Below are positions 35,150-44,214 of a stretch of DNA of 64,000 nucleotides, piece by piece. The notes under the pieces were generated by a model. That model was given only the letters and a program-made list of their open reading frames with translations. It ran no database searches and was not told where the DNA came from. Source of the stretch: Azospirillum brasilense (GTDB lineage: Bacteria > Pseudomonadota > Alphaproteobacteria > Azospirillales > Azospirillaceae); NCBI RefSeq assembly GCF_022023855.1, contig NZ_CP059451.1, positions 496,001-560,000 of the forward strand, in the 5' to 3' direction. Position 1 is the first letter of the stretch, and each line of letters starts with the position of its first letter. Made by a program: the position numbers and the translations under genes.

Positions 35150-36124
35150 ATGCCGAAGCCTTTGCGCTATGTGAACGCCGTCGCCCAGGCCCTCAACGAC
35201 GCGATGGCCGCCGACCCCGCCGTGATGCTGATGGGCGAGGACGTGGCCGCCGCTGGCGGGCCGTTCAAGGCGACCCGCGGCCTGCTCGACGCCCACGGGC
35301 CGGAGCGGGTGCGCGACACCCCGATCTCCGAAGCCTCCCTGGTCGGCGCCGCCGTCGGGGCCGCGCTGACCGGTATGAAGCCGGTGGTCGAGATCATGTT
35401 CATGGATTTCGTGACGCTCGCCATGGACGCCGTTGTGAACCAAGCCGCCAAGGCCCGCTTCATGTTCGGCGGGCAGTGCAGCGTGCCGATGGTGCTGCGC
35501 ACGCCGCACGGCGGCGGGCTGAACGCCGGGCCGCAGCATTCGCAGTGCCTGGAGGCGTGGTTCGCCCACATCCCCGGCCTGCGCGTCGTCTGCCCGGCCA
35601 CCGTCGCCGATGCCTACAGCCTGCTGCGCGCCGCCATCGAGGCCCCCGACCCCGTCGTCGTCGTCGAGAACAAGGCGCTCTACGCGCTTCAGGGCGACAT
35701 CGACGTGAACGCCCCGCGCGAAGTCGGCAAGGCGCGACTCGACCGGGCGGGCCGTGACGCCACCATCGTCACCTACGGCGCCACACTCTACGCCGCCCGC
35801 GCCGCCGCCGACCGGCTGGCCGCCGAGGGCATCGAGGCGGAAATCGTCGACCTGCGCTGGATTCAGCCCTGGGACGAGGAGGCCGTCTTCGCCTCCGTCG
35901 CCAAGACCCACCGGGTGGTCATCGCGCACGAGGCGGTGCAGGCCTTCGGCGTCGGGGCGGAGATCGCCGCGCGCATCGCGTCGGACGCCTTCGACGACCT
36001 CGACGCCCCGGTGCTGCGGGTCGGCGCGCCCTTCATGCCCATCGCCTTCGCCAAGACCCTCGAAGCGGCCTATCTGCCCGACGCCGACCGGATCGTCGCG
36101 GCGGTCAAGAGCACGCTCGCCTGA
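35150..36124 (+). CDS. 2-oxoacid dehydrogenase E1 beta subunit
   Basis: A 324-residue transketolase-like E1 beta. The N-terminal part has MGEDVAAAGGPFKATRGL and DTPISEASLVGAAVGAALTG, whose Glu is the cofactor-activating residue. The C-terminal domain begins near residue 200 (DATIVTYGATLYAARAAADRL). It lies six bases after the alpha gene, a stable alpha2-beta2 partner. Confidence 0.93.
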   Translation: MPKPLRYVNAVAQALNDAMAADPAVMLMGEDVAAAGGPFKATRGLLDAHGPERVRDTPISEASLVGAAVGAALTGMKPVVEIMFMDFVTLAMDAVVNQAAKARFMFGGQCSVPMVLRTPHGGGLNAGPQHSQCLEAWFAHIPGLRVVCPATVADAYSLLRAAIEAPDPVVVVENKALYALQGDIDVNAPREVGKARLDRAGRDATIVTYGATLYAARAAADRLAAEGIEAEIVDLRWIQPWDEEAVFASVAKTHRVVIAHEAVQAFGVGAEIAARIASDAFDDLDAPVLRVGAPFMPIAFAKTLEAAYLPDADRIVAAVKSTLA

Positions 36125-36150
36125 TACCGACCCACGGGAGGACACACACC

Positions 36151-36939
36151 ATGACGGAAGAAAGCCCCATCCTCACCAGCCGCGACGGCGCCGTGGGCCT
36201 GATCACCATCAACCGCCCGGCGACTCTCAACGCGCTCGACGTGCCGACCCTGCTGGAGCTGGAACGGGCGCTGGGCGAGCTGGAGACCGACGACGGCGTG
36301 CACGTCATCGTCGTCACCGGGGCGGGCGAGCGCGCCTTCGTGGCCGGCGGCGATATCGCCGACCTCGACAGCCGCCAGGGCCTCGCCCACTATCTCGACT
36401 TCGCGGAGATCGTGCACCGGGTGTTCCGCCGGTTCGAGACCTGCGACAAGCCGACCATCGCCGCCGTCAACGGCTGGGCGCTCGGCGGCGGGACCGAGCT
36501 GGTGCTGTCGCTCGACATCCGCATCGCCGCCGACAGCGCGAAGTTCGGCCTGCCGGAAATCAACCTCGGCCTGTTCCCCGGCGCCGGCGGCACCCAGCGC
36601 ATCCTGCGCCAGGTTCCGCCTTGCCGGGCGCGCGAGCTGGTCTTCACCGGCGACCAGTTCACCGCCGCGGAGGCGGTCGCCTGGGGATTGGTCAACCGCG
36701 CCGTCCCCAAGGCCGAGCTGATGGCCGAGGCGATGGCCACCGCCCACAAGATCGCCGCCAAGTCGCCGCTGATCCTGAAGCTGACCAAGCGCACGCTGCG
36801 CCACGGGGCGGAGATGCCGCTCGGCGCCTCGCTGGCCTATGAGCAGGCGATGATCGGGCTGGTGCTCGACAGCCAGGACGCGCACGAGGGCTGCCGCGCC
36901 TTCCTGGAGAAGCGCAAGGCCGCCTTCACGGGGCAATGA
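36151..36939 (+). CDS. Enoyl-CoA hydratase
   Basis: A 262-residue crotonase with both hydratase Glu residues, in WALGGGTELVLS and FGLPEINLGLFPGAGGTQR. The oxyanion hole is in FVAGGDIADL. It should add water to a trans-2-enoyl-CoA. The neighbouring acyl-CoA dehydrogenase (38208-39380) could provide its substrate. Start ATG follows GGGAGGA. Its stop overlaps the E2 start (ATGA). Confidence 0.92.
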   Translation: MTEESPILTSRDGAVGLITINRPATLNALDVPTLLELERALGELETDDGVHVIVVTGAGERAFVAGGDIADLDSRQGLAHYLDFAEIVHRVFRRFETCDKPTIAAVNGWALGGGTELVLSLDIRIAADSAKFGLPEINLGLFPGAGGTQRILRQVPPCRARELVFTGDQFTAAEAVAWGLVNRAVPKAELMAEAMATAHKIAAKSPLILKLTKRTLRHGAEMPLGASLAYEQAMIGLVLDSQDAHEGCRAFLEKRKAAFTGQ

Positions 36940-38189
36940 CCATGGTCCGCGAACTGGTGATGCCCAAGCTGGGGCTGACGATGACCGAGGGGGTGCTCGC
37001 CGAATGGCGGGTGTCTCCCGGCCAGCCCTTCCGCAGCGGCGACGTGCTGCTCGTCGTCGAAACCGACAAGATCGCCTCGGAGGTCGAGGCCGACAGCGAC
37101 GGCGTGCTGATCGAGACGACCATCCCGGCCGGCGAGACGGTGGCCGTCGGCACCCCGATCGCCCGCTGGTCCGCCGATGGCGCGGGCGCCGCCCCCGCTC
37201 CGGAACCGGCGGAGGCGTCCGCCGCAAAGGCCGCCCCGACACCCGTCGCCGCCAATGCCCGTTCCCTGCCCGCCCCCGTCCGCAGCAACGGGGAGCGCAT
37301 CCTGTCGACACCGCTCGCCCGCCGCCGCGCCGAGGGGCTTGGCGTCGATCTCGGGACGGTGGCCGGCAGCGGCCCGCGTGGTCGCATCAAGGTCGCCGAC
37401 GTCGATGCGGCGGCCCAAATGCGGCCAGCGCTTCAACCAGCGCCCCAACCCGAGCTCCAGGCGCCGAAGATCGACGCTCCCGTCGCGGAACGCTCGAAGC
37501 CCACCACCCTGCAGGCGACCGTCGCCCGTCGTCTGACCGCCGCCAAGCGCGACGTGCCGCACTTCTATCTCGCCGCGGAGGCCGAGGTGACGGAGCTGGC
37601 CGCCCTGCGCGACCGGCTGAACGCCGACACCGAGTCCGGGCTTCCGCGGATTTCGATGACCCATCTGGTGCTGGCCGCGGTCGGGCGGGCGCTTGCCGCC
37701 ATGCCGGAGATGGACCGGGTGTGGGACGACGAGCCTCCCGGCGGCGCGATCCTCGCCCTTGGCCGCGGCGACATCGGCATGGCGGTGGACACGCCGCGCG
37801 GGCTGGTCGCCCCGGTGCTGCGCGGGGCGGCGACCCTGCCGCTCGACCGGCTGGCGGCGGAGGCCGCGTCGCTGACCCGCCGCGCCCGCGACGGGCGCCT
37901 GACGGAGGAGGACTTCCAGGGCGGCGCCATCACCGTGTCGAACGCCGGCATGCACAACGTCACCTACATGACCTCGATCATCAATCCCGGCCAGTCGAGC
38001 ATCCTCGGCGTCGGCAGTGTCCGCTCCGTCTTCCGTCCCGACGAGGCGGGGGCCCCGGTGCTGAAGCGCGAGCTCGGCCTCGTCCTGTCGGCGGATCACC
38101 GGCTGTTCGACGGCGTGACCGCCCTGGCCTTCCTCAACCGCATCATCGCCGGGCTGGAGCGGCCGTTGCGCCTGCTTCGCGCCGCCTGA
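36936..38189 (+). CDS. 2-oxoacid dehydrogenase E2 component (dihydrolipoamide acyltransferase)
   Basis: A 417-residue three-domain E2. The lipoyl domain (residues 1-78) has VVETDKIASEVEA with the lipoylated Lys. The peripheral-subunit-binding domain lies near residues 120-155 (ILSTPLARRRAEGLGVDLGTVAGSGPRGRI). The catalytic acyltransferase domain ends with the SADHRLFDG motif (His and Asp). Linkers are Ala/Pro-rich. A single lipoyl domain is usual for bacterial branched-chain or acetoin E2. No E3 (dihydrolipoyl dehydrogenase) gene lies in the operon, so it must share one. ATG 36942 is a close alternative start. Confidence 0.93.
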   Translation: MTMVRELVMPKLGLTMTEGVLAEWRVSPGQPFRSGDVLLVVETDKIASEVEADSDGVLIETTIPAGETVAVGTPIARWSADGAGAAPAPEPAEASAAKAAPTPVAANARSLPAPVRSNGERILSTPLARRRAEGLGVDLGTVAGSGPRGRIKVADVDAAAQMRPALQPAPQPELQAPKIDAPVAERSKPTTLQATVARRLTAAKRDVPHFYLAAEAEVTELAALRDRLNADTESGLPRISMTHLVLAAVGRALAAMPEMDRVWDDEPPGGAILALGRGDIGMAVDTPRGLVAPVLRGAATLPLDRLAAEAASLTRRARDGRLTEEDFQGGAITVSNAGMHNVTYMTSIINPGQSSILGVGSVRSVFRPDEAGAPVLKRELGLVLSADHRLFDGVTALAFLNRIIAGLERPLRLLRAA

Positions 38190-38207
38190 CCCAAGGAACG
38201 ATTCCCC

Positions 38208-39380
38208 ATGGACTTCCAGCTTTCCGAAGAACAGCGCCTGATGATCGAGACGGCGTCGCGCGTCGGCGCCGAATTCGGTCCCGACTATTGGCGCGAGCAG
38301 GACGCGAAGAAGAGTTTCCCGACCGAGGCCTGGGCCGGCATCTGCGAATCCGGCCTCGGCGGCGTCTCCCTGCCCGAGGAATATGGCGGCTCCGGCCTCG
38401 GCATGCTCGACATGGCGCTGGTGGTGGAAGCGCTGTCGGCGGCCGGCGGCGGCTCGACGCTGGCCCAGCTCTTCATGATCAACCCGATCTTCGGTGGCGT
38501 GGCGCTGGCGAAGTTCGGCACCAAGGCGCAGAAGGACGCCATGCTGCCCGCCCTGATCCAGGGCAAGCTGAACTTCTGTATGGCGCTGACCGAGCCGAAC
38601 GCCGGCTCCAATAGCCTGGAGATCCGGACCTTCGCCCACGCCGACGGTCAGGGCTGGCGGCTGAAGGGCCAGAAGATCTGGATCACCGGCGTGCCCGACG
38701 CGCAGAAGATGCTGGTGGTCGCCCGCACCACCCGGCTTGAGGAGGCGGGCCGACGCACCGCCGGAATCAGCCTGTTCCTGATCGATGTCGACCGCGAGGG
38801 CCTCAGCCACCAGCCGATCGAGAAGGTTGGCACCAACACGCTGGCCTCCAGCACCGTCTATTTCGACGACGTGCGGATCGAGCCGGACGAGCTGATCGGC
38901 ACGCTCGACGGCGGCTGGCACCAGCTTCTCGATGTGCTGAACACCGAGCGCATCGTCACCACCGCCGGTCTGGTCGGCGCCGGCAGCCTCGCCATCCGGC
39001 TGGCGGTGGATTACGCCAAGGACCGCAAGGTCTTCGGCGACAAGCCGGTGGCCGCCTACCAGGGCGTCCAGTTCCCGCTCGCCCAGGCCCACGCCGAGCT
39101 GCAATGCGCCCGGCTGATGAATCTGAAGGCGGCGTCCCTCTGCGACACGGGCCTGCCCTACGGCAGCGAGGCCAACATCGCCAAGCTGATCGCGGCGCAG
39201 GCGGCGTCCCACGCCATCGAGCGGTCGATGCAGGCGATGGGCGGCATGGGCTATGCCAAGGAATACCATGTCGAGCGGCTGTGGCGCGACGCAAGGCTGT
39301 TCCGCTTCGCCCCGGTGTCGGAAGAGATGGTGCTGAACTTCATCGCCATGCACGATCTCGGCATGCCGAAATCCTACTGA
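38208..39380 (+). CDS. Acyl-CoA dehydrogenase
   Basis: A 390-residue flavoprotein. FAD and acyl-CoA motifs include FCMALTEPNAGSNS, QKIWITGVPDA and, at the end, AMGGMGYAKEYHVERLWRDAR. The position of the medium-chain catalytic Glu is Pro (FAPVSEE). Glu247 in NTERIV lies where isovaleryl-CoA and long-chain dehydrogenases have their base. It likely makes a 2-enoyl-CoA for the hydratase upstream. A branched or longer acyl-CoA is plausible (inference). Confidence 0.92.
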   Translation: MDFQLSEEQRLMIETASRVGAEFGPDYWREQDAKKSFPTEAWAGICESGLGGVSLPEEYGGSGLGMLDMALVVEALSAAGGGSTLAQLFMINPIFGGVALAKFGTKAQKDAMLPALIQGKLNFCMALTEPNAGSNSLEIRTFAHADGQGWRLKGQKIWITGVPDAQKMLVVARTTRLEEAGRRTAGISLFLIDVDREGLSHQPIEKVGTNTLASSTVYFDDVRIEPDELIGTLDGGWHQLLDVLNTERIVTTAGLVGAGSLAIRLAVDYAKDRKVFGDKPVAAYQGVQFPLAQAHAELQCARLMNLKAASLCDTGLPYGSEANIAKLIAAQAASHAIERSMQAMGGMGYAKEYHVERLWRDARLFRFAPVSEEMVLNFIAMHDLGMPKSY

Positions 39381-39430
39381 GCGGAACCGGCGGGCAACGC
39401 CGGACGCACATCCCGAGGGAGGGGATACCC

Positions 39431-40945
39431 GTGGTCAATCTGAGCGCCTTCATCCGGTTCCACGCGCTGCGCACGCCGGACCGGCTGGCGCTGGTCTATG
39501 GCGACCAGCGCATCAGCTACGCCGACTTCCTCGACCGCATCGGGCGCATGGCCGCCTTCCTCCACCGGCGCGGCGTGCGCGAGGGCGACGTGGTGGCGGT
39601 GGTGATGAAGAACAGCGCCGCCTTCCTGGAGATCGCCTTCGCTGCCAGCCACCTCGGCGCGGTGTTCCTGCCGATCAATTACCGGCTGGCCGCCCCCGAG
39701 GTCGCCTTCATCACCGGCAACGCCGGGGCGACACTGGTCTTCGCCGACACCGAGCTGGCGGCGGCGGTGAAGGACGACCCGCGCGCCGTTCTGGTCGACG
39801 CGGCGGCGCAGGCGGACGGGCGGGTTCTGGCCGGTACGGAGGGACCGGTGCCGCCGATGCGGGTGCGCGGCTCGCAAGACCTGTTCCGGCTGATGTACAC
39901 GTCGGGCACCACCGACCATCCCAAGGGGGTCATGCATTCCTACGAGAACTTCTATTGGAAATGCATGGACCATGTGACGGCGCTGGGGCTGACGGCGGAG
40001 GACCGGCTGCTCGCGGTCGGGCCGCTGTACCATGTCGGCGCCTTCGACCTGCCGGGCCTCGCGGTGCTGTGGCTGGGCGGGACGATCTGCGTCCTGCGCG
40101 ACTTCGACCCGGACACGGCCCTCGCCGCGATCGAGCGCGAGCGACTGACCGGCGCTTGGTTCGCCCCGGTGATGGTCGGGCGCATCCTGTCCCACCCGGA
40201 GCGCGGGCGCTACGACGTCTCCAGCCTGAAATGGGCGATCGGCGGCGGCGAGCGCACGCCGGAGCAGCGCATCCGCGACTTCACCGGCCTGTTCGCCAAC
40301 GCCCGCTACATCGACGGCTATGGCCTGACCGAGAGCTGTTCGGGCGACACGCTGATGGAGGCCGGGCGCGAGATCGAGAAGATCGGCTCGACGGGCCGGG
40401 CGCTCGCCCATGTGGAGATCGACATCCGCGACGATGCCGGCACCTCCCTGCCCACCGGGGAAATCGGCGAGATCTGCCTGCGTGGCCCGAAGGTCACCAA
40501 GGGCTACTGGAGGGACCCGGAGAAGACGGCGCGCAGCTTCTACGGCGACTGGTTCCGCACCGGCGACGTCGGCTATCTCGACGCCGACGGCTTCCTGTTC
40601 CTGACCGACCGCAAGAAGGACATGATCATCAGCGGCGGCGAAAACATCGCCTCCTCGGAGATCGAACGGGTCGTCTTTCTGCTGCCCCAGGTCGTCGAGG
40701 TCGCCGTTATCGCCGTCCCCGACGAGCGCTGGGGCGAGGTGCCCGCGGCGGTCGTGGTGCTGAAGGAAGGCGAGAGCCTCGACGCCGAGACGCTGGAGCA
40801 GCACTGCCGCCGGCACCTTGCCGGCTTCAAGATCCCCAAGCGCCTGCTGCTGCGCGAGGCGCTGCCGCGCAACCCGTCCGGCAAGGTGCTGAAGCGCGTG
40901 CTGCGCGACGAACTGGCCCCCGCCCAACCGGAGGACACCCCATGA
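39431..40945 (+). CDS. AMP-binding acyl-CoA ligase (long-chain/aryl type)
   Basis: A 504-residue adenylate-forming ligase with phosphate loop YTSGTTDHPKG, motif YGLTESCSGDT, WFRTGDVGYLDADGFL and catalytic C-terminal Lys in PRNPSGKVLKRVLR. GTG 39431 is preceded by GAGGGAGGGG. The signature fits fatty-acid or aryl CoA ligases; no substrate can be assigned. It probably activates the acid imported by the divergent Liv system. Its stop overlaps the MmgE start (ATGA). Confidence 0.91.
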   Translation: MVNLSAFIRFHALRTPDRLALVYGDQRISYADFLDRIGRMAAFLHRRGVREGDVVAVVMKNSAAFLEIAFAASHLGAVFLPINYRLAAPEVAFITGNAGATLVFADTELAAAVKDDPRAVLVDAAAQADGRVLAGTEGPVPPMRVRGSQDLFRLMYTSGTTDHPKGVMHSYENFYWKCMDHVTALGLTAEDRLLAVGPLYHVGAFDLPGLAVLWLGGTICVLRDFDPDTALAAIERERLTGAWFAPVMVGRILSHPERGRYDVSSLKWAIGGGERTPEQRIRDFTGLFANARYIDGYGLTESCSGDTLMEAGREIEKIGSTGRALAHVEIDIRDDAGTSLPTGEIGEICLRGPKVTKGYWRDPEKTARSFYGDWFRTGDVGYLDADGFLFLTDRKKDMIISGGENIASSEIERVVFLLPQVVEVAVIAVPDERWGEVPAAVVVLKEGESLDAETLEQHCRRHLAGFKIPKRLLLREALPRNPSGKVLKRVLRDELAPAQPEDTP

Positions 40946-42348
40946 CCGCTCCCTACGATACCCTGGCGGCGTCCATCGCCCGCTTCATCGCCGGCCTGAC
41001 CTTGGACAACCTGCCGCCCGACGTGGTGGAGAAGGCGCGGGTCTGCCTGCTGAACGGCTACGGCATCGCGCTCGGCGGGCACGGCACGCCCTACGCCCCG
41101 GTGGCACGGACGGCGGCGCTAGCCCTGCATGGGGAACATTCCGGTGGCGTTACCATGCTGGGGGATGGACGACGGACCAGCGTTCCCGGCGCGGCGCTGG
41201 CAGGCTCCCCCCTGTTCCATGGCCGGGCGCAGGAGGACACCTGCGGCGCCGCCCACATCGGCGCCGTTCTGATCCCGCTGCTGACCGCGCTGGTCGAGGC
41301 CGGGGACGGCCCGGTCGAACGGCTGCTGCCGGCCCTGGTCGCTGGCTACGAGGCGGGCGGGTTGCTGGAGAACGCCTTTTCGCCGCTGACCACGCCCGCC
41401 GGTCTTCGCGCCTCGCCGCTTTACGGCACATTGGCCGCCGCCGCCGGGGCGGCGTACCTGCTCGGCCTGCCGGAGGAGCGCATCGCGGCGGCGTTCGCCA
41501 ACGCCGCCTCCTTCACCGGCGGCATCCTGCAATCCTTCGACGACGGCACCGACGAGTGGCGCTATCAGGTCGGCGTCGCCGCCGTGAACGGGTTGACGGC
41601 GGCGCGGCTGGCGGCGGCGGGCTCGGTCTCCGCCCCCCGCGCCTTCGAAGGCCGCACCGGCTTCGTCCGCGCCTTCGCCCGCACCGGCTGCGACCCTGCG
41701 GAACTGGCGGCCCGGCTGGGTCGCGACTGGTCGATCCACCGCGTCACCTTCAAGCCCTACCCGGTCTGCGCCTTCAACCAGACCCCGGTCACCGCGGCGC
41801 TCGCCCTGCGCGGCGAGGTGGCGGGCCGGGCCATCCGGTCGGTGACCGTGCGCATGAACCCGTTCGAGACCGGCTATGCCGGCATGGATTCGAAGGGGCC
41901 GTTCACCAGCATCTCCGGCACGCTGATGAGCATCCCCTTCTGCATCGCGCTGACCCTGCTGCGCGGCGTGCCGACCATGGAGACGATGACCCGCTACGAC
42001 GACGGCGCGGTCAACGCCCTGGTCGAACGCGTCGACCTCGTCCCCGACGAGGGCGTGCGGCGGCTGTGCTGCGCCATCGAGGTGGTGCTGGAGGACGGCA
42101 CGGCGCTGACCCGCCGCCAGGACATGACGACCGACGACTTCTCACTGCCCTGGGAGGCGGTGAGCGCGCTGGTCCGCCGCATCGGGGACGAAACCGGGGT
42201 ACCCGCCGACGCCTATGACCGGATCGAGCGTTTCGCCCGCGCCCTGCCCGACGCGGCGATCGGCGACGTGCTGGAGGCGTTCGGGCGGCTTCCCGATCAC
42301 CCGCATCAGGCGTCGGTTTCTCTCGTCAAAGGCGTGGGGAACGGCTAA
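40942..42348 (+). CDS. MmgE/PrpD family protein
   Basis: A 468-residue member of the 2-methylcitrate dehydratase/cis-aconitate decarboxylase/iminodisuccinate epimerase fold. Conserved features are VCLLNGYGIALGGHG (residues 32-46), HGRAQEDTCGAAHIGAVLIP, ALVAGYEAGG and the C-terminal KPYPVCAFNQTP. It catalyses dehydration, isomerisation or decarboxylation of di- or tricarboxylic acids in known cases. Exact reaction here is unknown. It is the last enzyme gene before the TetR regulator. Confidence 0.88.
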   Translation: MTAPYDTLAASIARFIAGLTLDNLPPDVVEKARVCLLNGYGIALGGHGTPYAPVARTAALALHGEHSGGVTMLGDGRRTSVPGAALAGSPLFHGRAQEDTCGAAHIGAVLIPLLTALVEAGDGPVERLLPALVAGYEAGGLLENAFSPLTTPAGLRASPLYGTLAAAAGAAYLLGLPEERIAAAFANAASFTGGILQSFDDGTDEWRYQVGVAAVNGLTAARLAAAGSVSAPRAFEGRTGFVRAFARTGCDPAELAARLGRDWSIHRVTFKPYPVCAFNQTPVTAALALRGEVAGRAIRSVTVRMNPFETGYAGMDSKGPFTSISGTLMSIPFCIALTLLRGVPTMETMTRYDDGAVNALVERVDLVPDEGVRRLCCAIEVVLEDGTALTRRQDMTTDDFSLPWEAVSALVRRIGDETGVPADAYDRIERFARALPDAAIGDVLEAFGRLPDHPHQASVSLVKGVGNG

Positions 42349-42377
42349 ATCCGGGACGGAGAGGGAGATTGCAGGCG

Positions 42378-43016
42378 ATGGCGGCGATGGGGCGGACGGC
42401 GGGAAAGAAGACGCGGGTGCAACGGTCGGAAGAGGTCCGCGACGCCCTGTTCCAGGCCGCCGCCGAGGTGGTGGGGGAATACGGTTACATCGACGCCTCG
42501 ATCACCCGGATCACCCAGCGGGCGAACCTGGCGCAGGGCACCTTCTACAACTACTTCGCCTCGCGGCAGGAAATCTTCGACGAGCTGCTTCCGGTGCTGG
42601 GCGCCAAGATGCTGGCCCACATCCGCCAGCAGGCCAGCGGCGCCAGAACCTTTCTGGAGAAGGAGGAACAATCGTTCCGGGCCTTCTTCTCCTTCCTCAA
42701 GCGCATGCCCTATTTCCTGCGCATCCTCAACGAAGCGGAGATTTTCGCACCCAAGGCCCACCGCCAGCACTTCCACAACATCACCGGCGGCTACATGCGC
42801 TTCCTGCGCAGCGCCCGCAAGAACGGCGAGATCGCCAACCTCGGCGACGAGGCGCTGGAGCCGCTGGTCTACATGCTGATCGCCACGCGGGGCTATCTCG
42901 CCTTGCGCTACACCGACGAGGACGGCGTCGTCAATCTGCCGGAAGAGGCCGTTCAGATGTACCTTCAACTGCTCTCCAAGGGCCTTCTGAACAAGGAACC
43001 GGGTGCGCCGTCGTAA
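42378..43016 (+). CDS. TetR/AcrR family transcriptional regulator
   Basis: A 212-residue repressor. The N-terminal helix-turn-helix is ITRITQRANLAQGTFYNYFASRQEIF (about residues 43-68), followed by a helical ligand domain. ATG 42378 is preferred to an in-frame TTG at 42369, with GAGGGAGA about ten bases upstream. Last gene of the 34127-43016 operon and likely its autogenous regulator; the paired sites at 33741-33758 and 34022-34039 are candidate operators. The effector is probably a CoA ester (inference). Confidence 0.88.
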   Translation: MAAMGRTAGKKTRVQRSEEVRDALFQAAAEVVGEYGYIDASITRITQRANLAQGTFYNYFASRQEIFDELLPVLGAKMLAHIRQQASGARTFLEKEEQSFRAFFSFLKRMPYFLRILNEAEIFAPKAHRQHFHNITGGYMRFLRSARKNGEIANLGDEALEPLVYMLIATRGYLALRYTDEDGVVNLPEEAVQMYLQLLSKGLLNKEPGAPS

Positions 43017-43050
43017 AGACCGCACCGCAACGGCCGTGGGCCGGGCGGCC

Positions 43051-43989
43051 TTACGCGCTCCTGTTCAGTGACGACAGGAACTCGTCCTCCCACTGCCGCC
43101 CCGCCTCCAACTCGCTGAACAGCCATTCGCGGAACAGCCGGATCTTGGGAAGGTTGGCGGTCGACTTCAGCGTGACGAAGCCATGCCCCTGCGCCCGCAG
43201 GCCGCGGGTCGGGAAAGGGATGATGAGCCGGCCCGACAGCAGTTCCTGCCGGGCCAGCAGCAGGCTGTCCAGGCACACGCCCATGCCGTTCGCCGCGGCG
43301 TTGATCGCCATGAAGGAGCGGTCGAAGCGCAGGCCGCGCTCCATGTCCAGCTCGACGCCGCGGTGCCGGTTCGCCCAGTCGCGCCAGCCGACGATGTTGA
43401 TTTCCGAATGGATCAGGATGTGGCGGCTGATGTCCGACGGCTTGCGGATCGGGTTCAGCCCGTTTGCGAGCGCCGGGGAGCACATCGGCACGATGACGTC
43501 GTCGGGAAACAGCTCCAGCACGCAGCCGGCCGGCGGCGGGCCGGGGTTGTAGCGGATGTCCACGTCGACCGCCCCCGTCGTCAGGTCGATGGGCGAGACC
43601 GACGCCCGCAGGCGGATGTCGATGGCGGGATGGATCTCCTTCACCCGTCCCAGCCGCGGCATCAGCCACTGCGCGGCGAAGCTGGGCATCGAGCGCACGG
43701 TCAGGATCGTGGTGCCGCTGCCCGTCGTCGTGACGTTGCGGGTCGCCGTGTCGATGCGGGCGAAGGCGGCGATGATCTCCGCGGCGTAGGTCCGCCCGTC
43801 GTCGGTCAGCGCGACCGACCGGTGGACGCGGTGGAACAGCCGCAGGCCGAGCTGCTCCTCCAGAATCTTCACCTGATGGCTGATCGCCGAGGGCGTCAGG
43901 CCGAGATCCTCCGCCGCCGTTGCGAAGGAACCGAGCCGCGCCGCCGCCTCAAAGGCTTGCAAAGCCTTGATGGAAATCCGTTTCCGCAT
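43051..43989 (-). CDS. LysR family transcriptional regulator (GcvA-like)
   Basis: A 312-residue regulator. The N-terminal helix-turn-helix is ALQAFEAAARLGSFATAAEDLGLTPSAISHQVKILEEQLG, followed by a periplasmic-binding-like effector domain from about residue 90. The sequence type (SVALTDDGRTYAAEI) is that of GcvA-like regulators. It is divergent from the SDR/transketolase/TRAP operon at 44215-51010 and probably activates it. Confidence 0.92.
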   Translation of the reverse strand: MRKRISIKALQAFEAAARLGSFATAAEDLGLTPSAISHQVKILEEQLGLRLFHRVHRSVALTDDGRTYAAEIIAAFARIDTATRNVTTTGSGTTILTVRSMPSFAAQWLMPRLGRVKEIHPAIDIRLRASVSPIDLTTGAVDVDIRYNPGPPPAGCVLELFPDDVIVPMCSPALANGLNPIRKPSDISRHILIHSEINIVGWRDWANRHRGVELDMERGLRFDRSFMAINAAANGMGVCLDSLLLARQELLSGRLIIPFPTRGLRAQGHGFVTLKSTANLPKIRLFREWLFSELEAGRQWEDEFLSSLNRSA

Positions 43990-44214
43990 CGCATCATATT
44001 CATGAATTCAATTCAGCATTCAGCAATCTTATTCGTTTGTCGAATTCATCTCAAGACCATAGGATTGTTGCAACGATCGGAGGTACGAACCATCCGTCCT
44101 CCGCACCGAAAAATCATCAAAACCGAGCGCAAACGACGCTCCGCCGCGGCATCCCCAGGGCCGCCACGCCCACGGCCGTCATGGCGGAGCCAGCTTCGAA
44201 CAAAGGGAGCGAGC
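43990..44214. promoter_or_regulatory. AT-rich divergent control region of the LysR gene and SDR/transketolase operon
   Basis: This 225-base gap is AT-rich near the LysR start. It contains the palindrome ATTCATGAAT (43998-44007) overlapping TGAATTCA (44003-44010), and a further GAATTCATC at 44042-44050. These repeated TTCA/TGAA half-sites could be LysR contacts, since T-N11-A type sites with such arms are usual. No clear sigma-70 pair was found. Confidence 0.4.
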
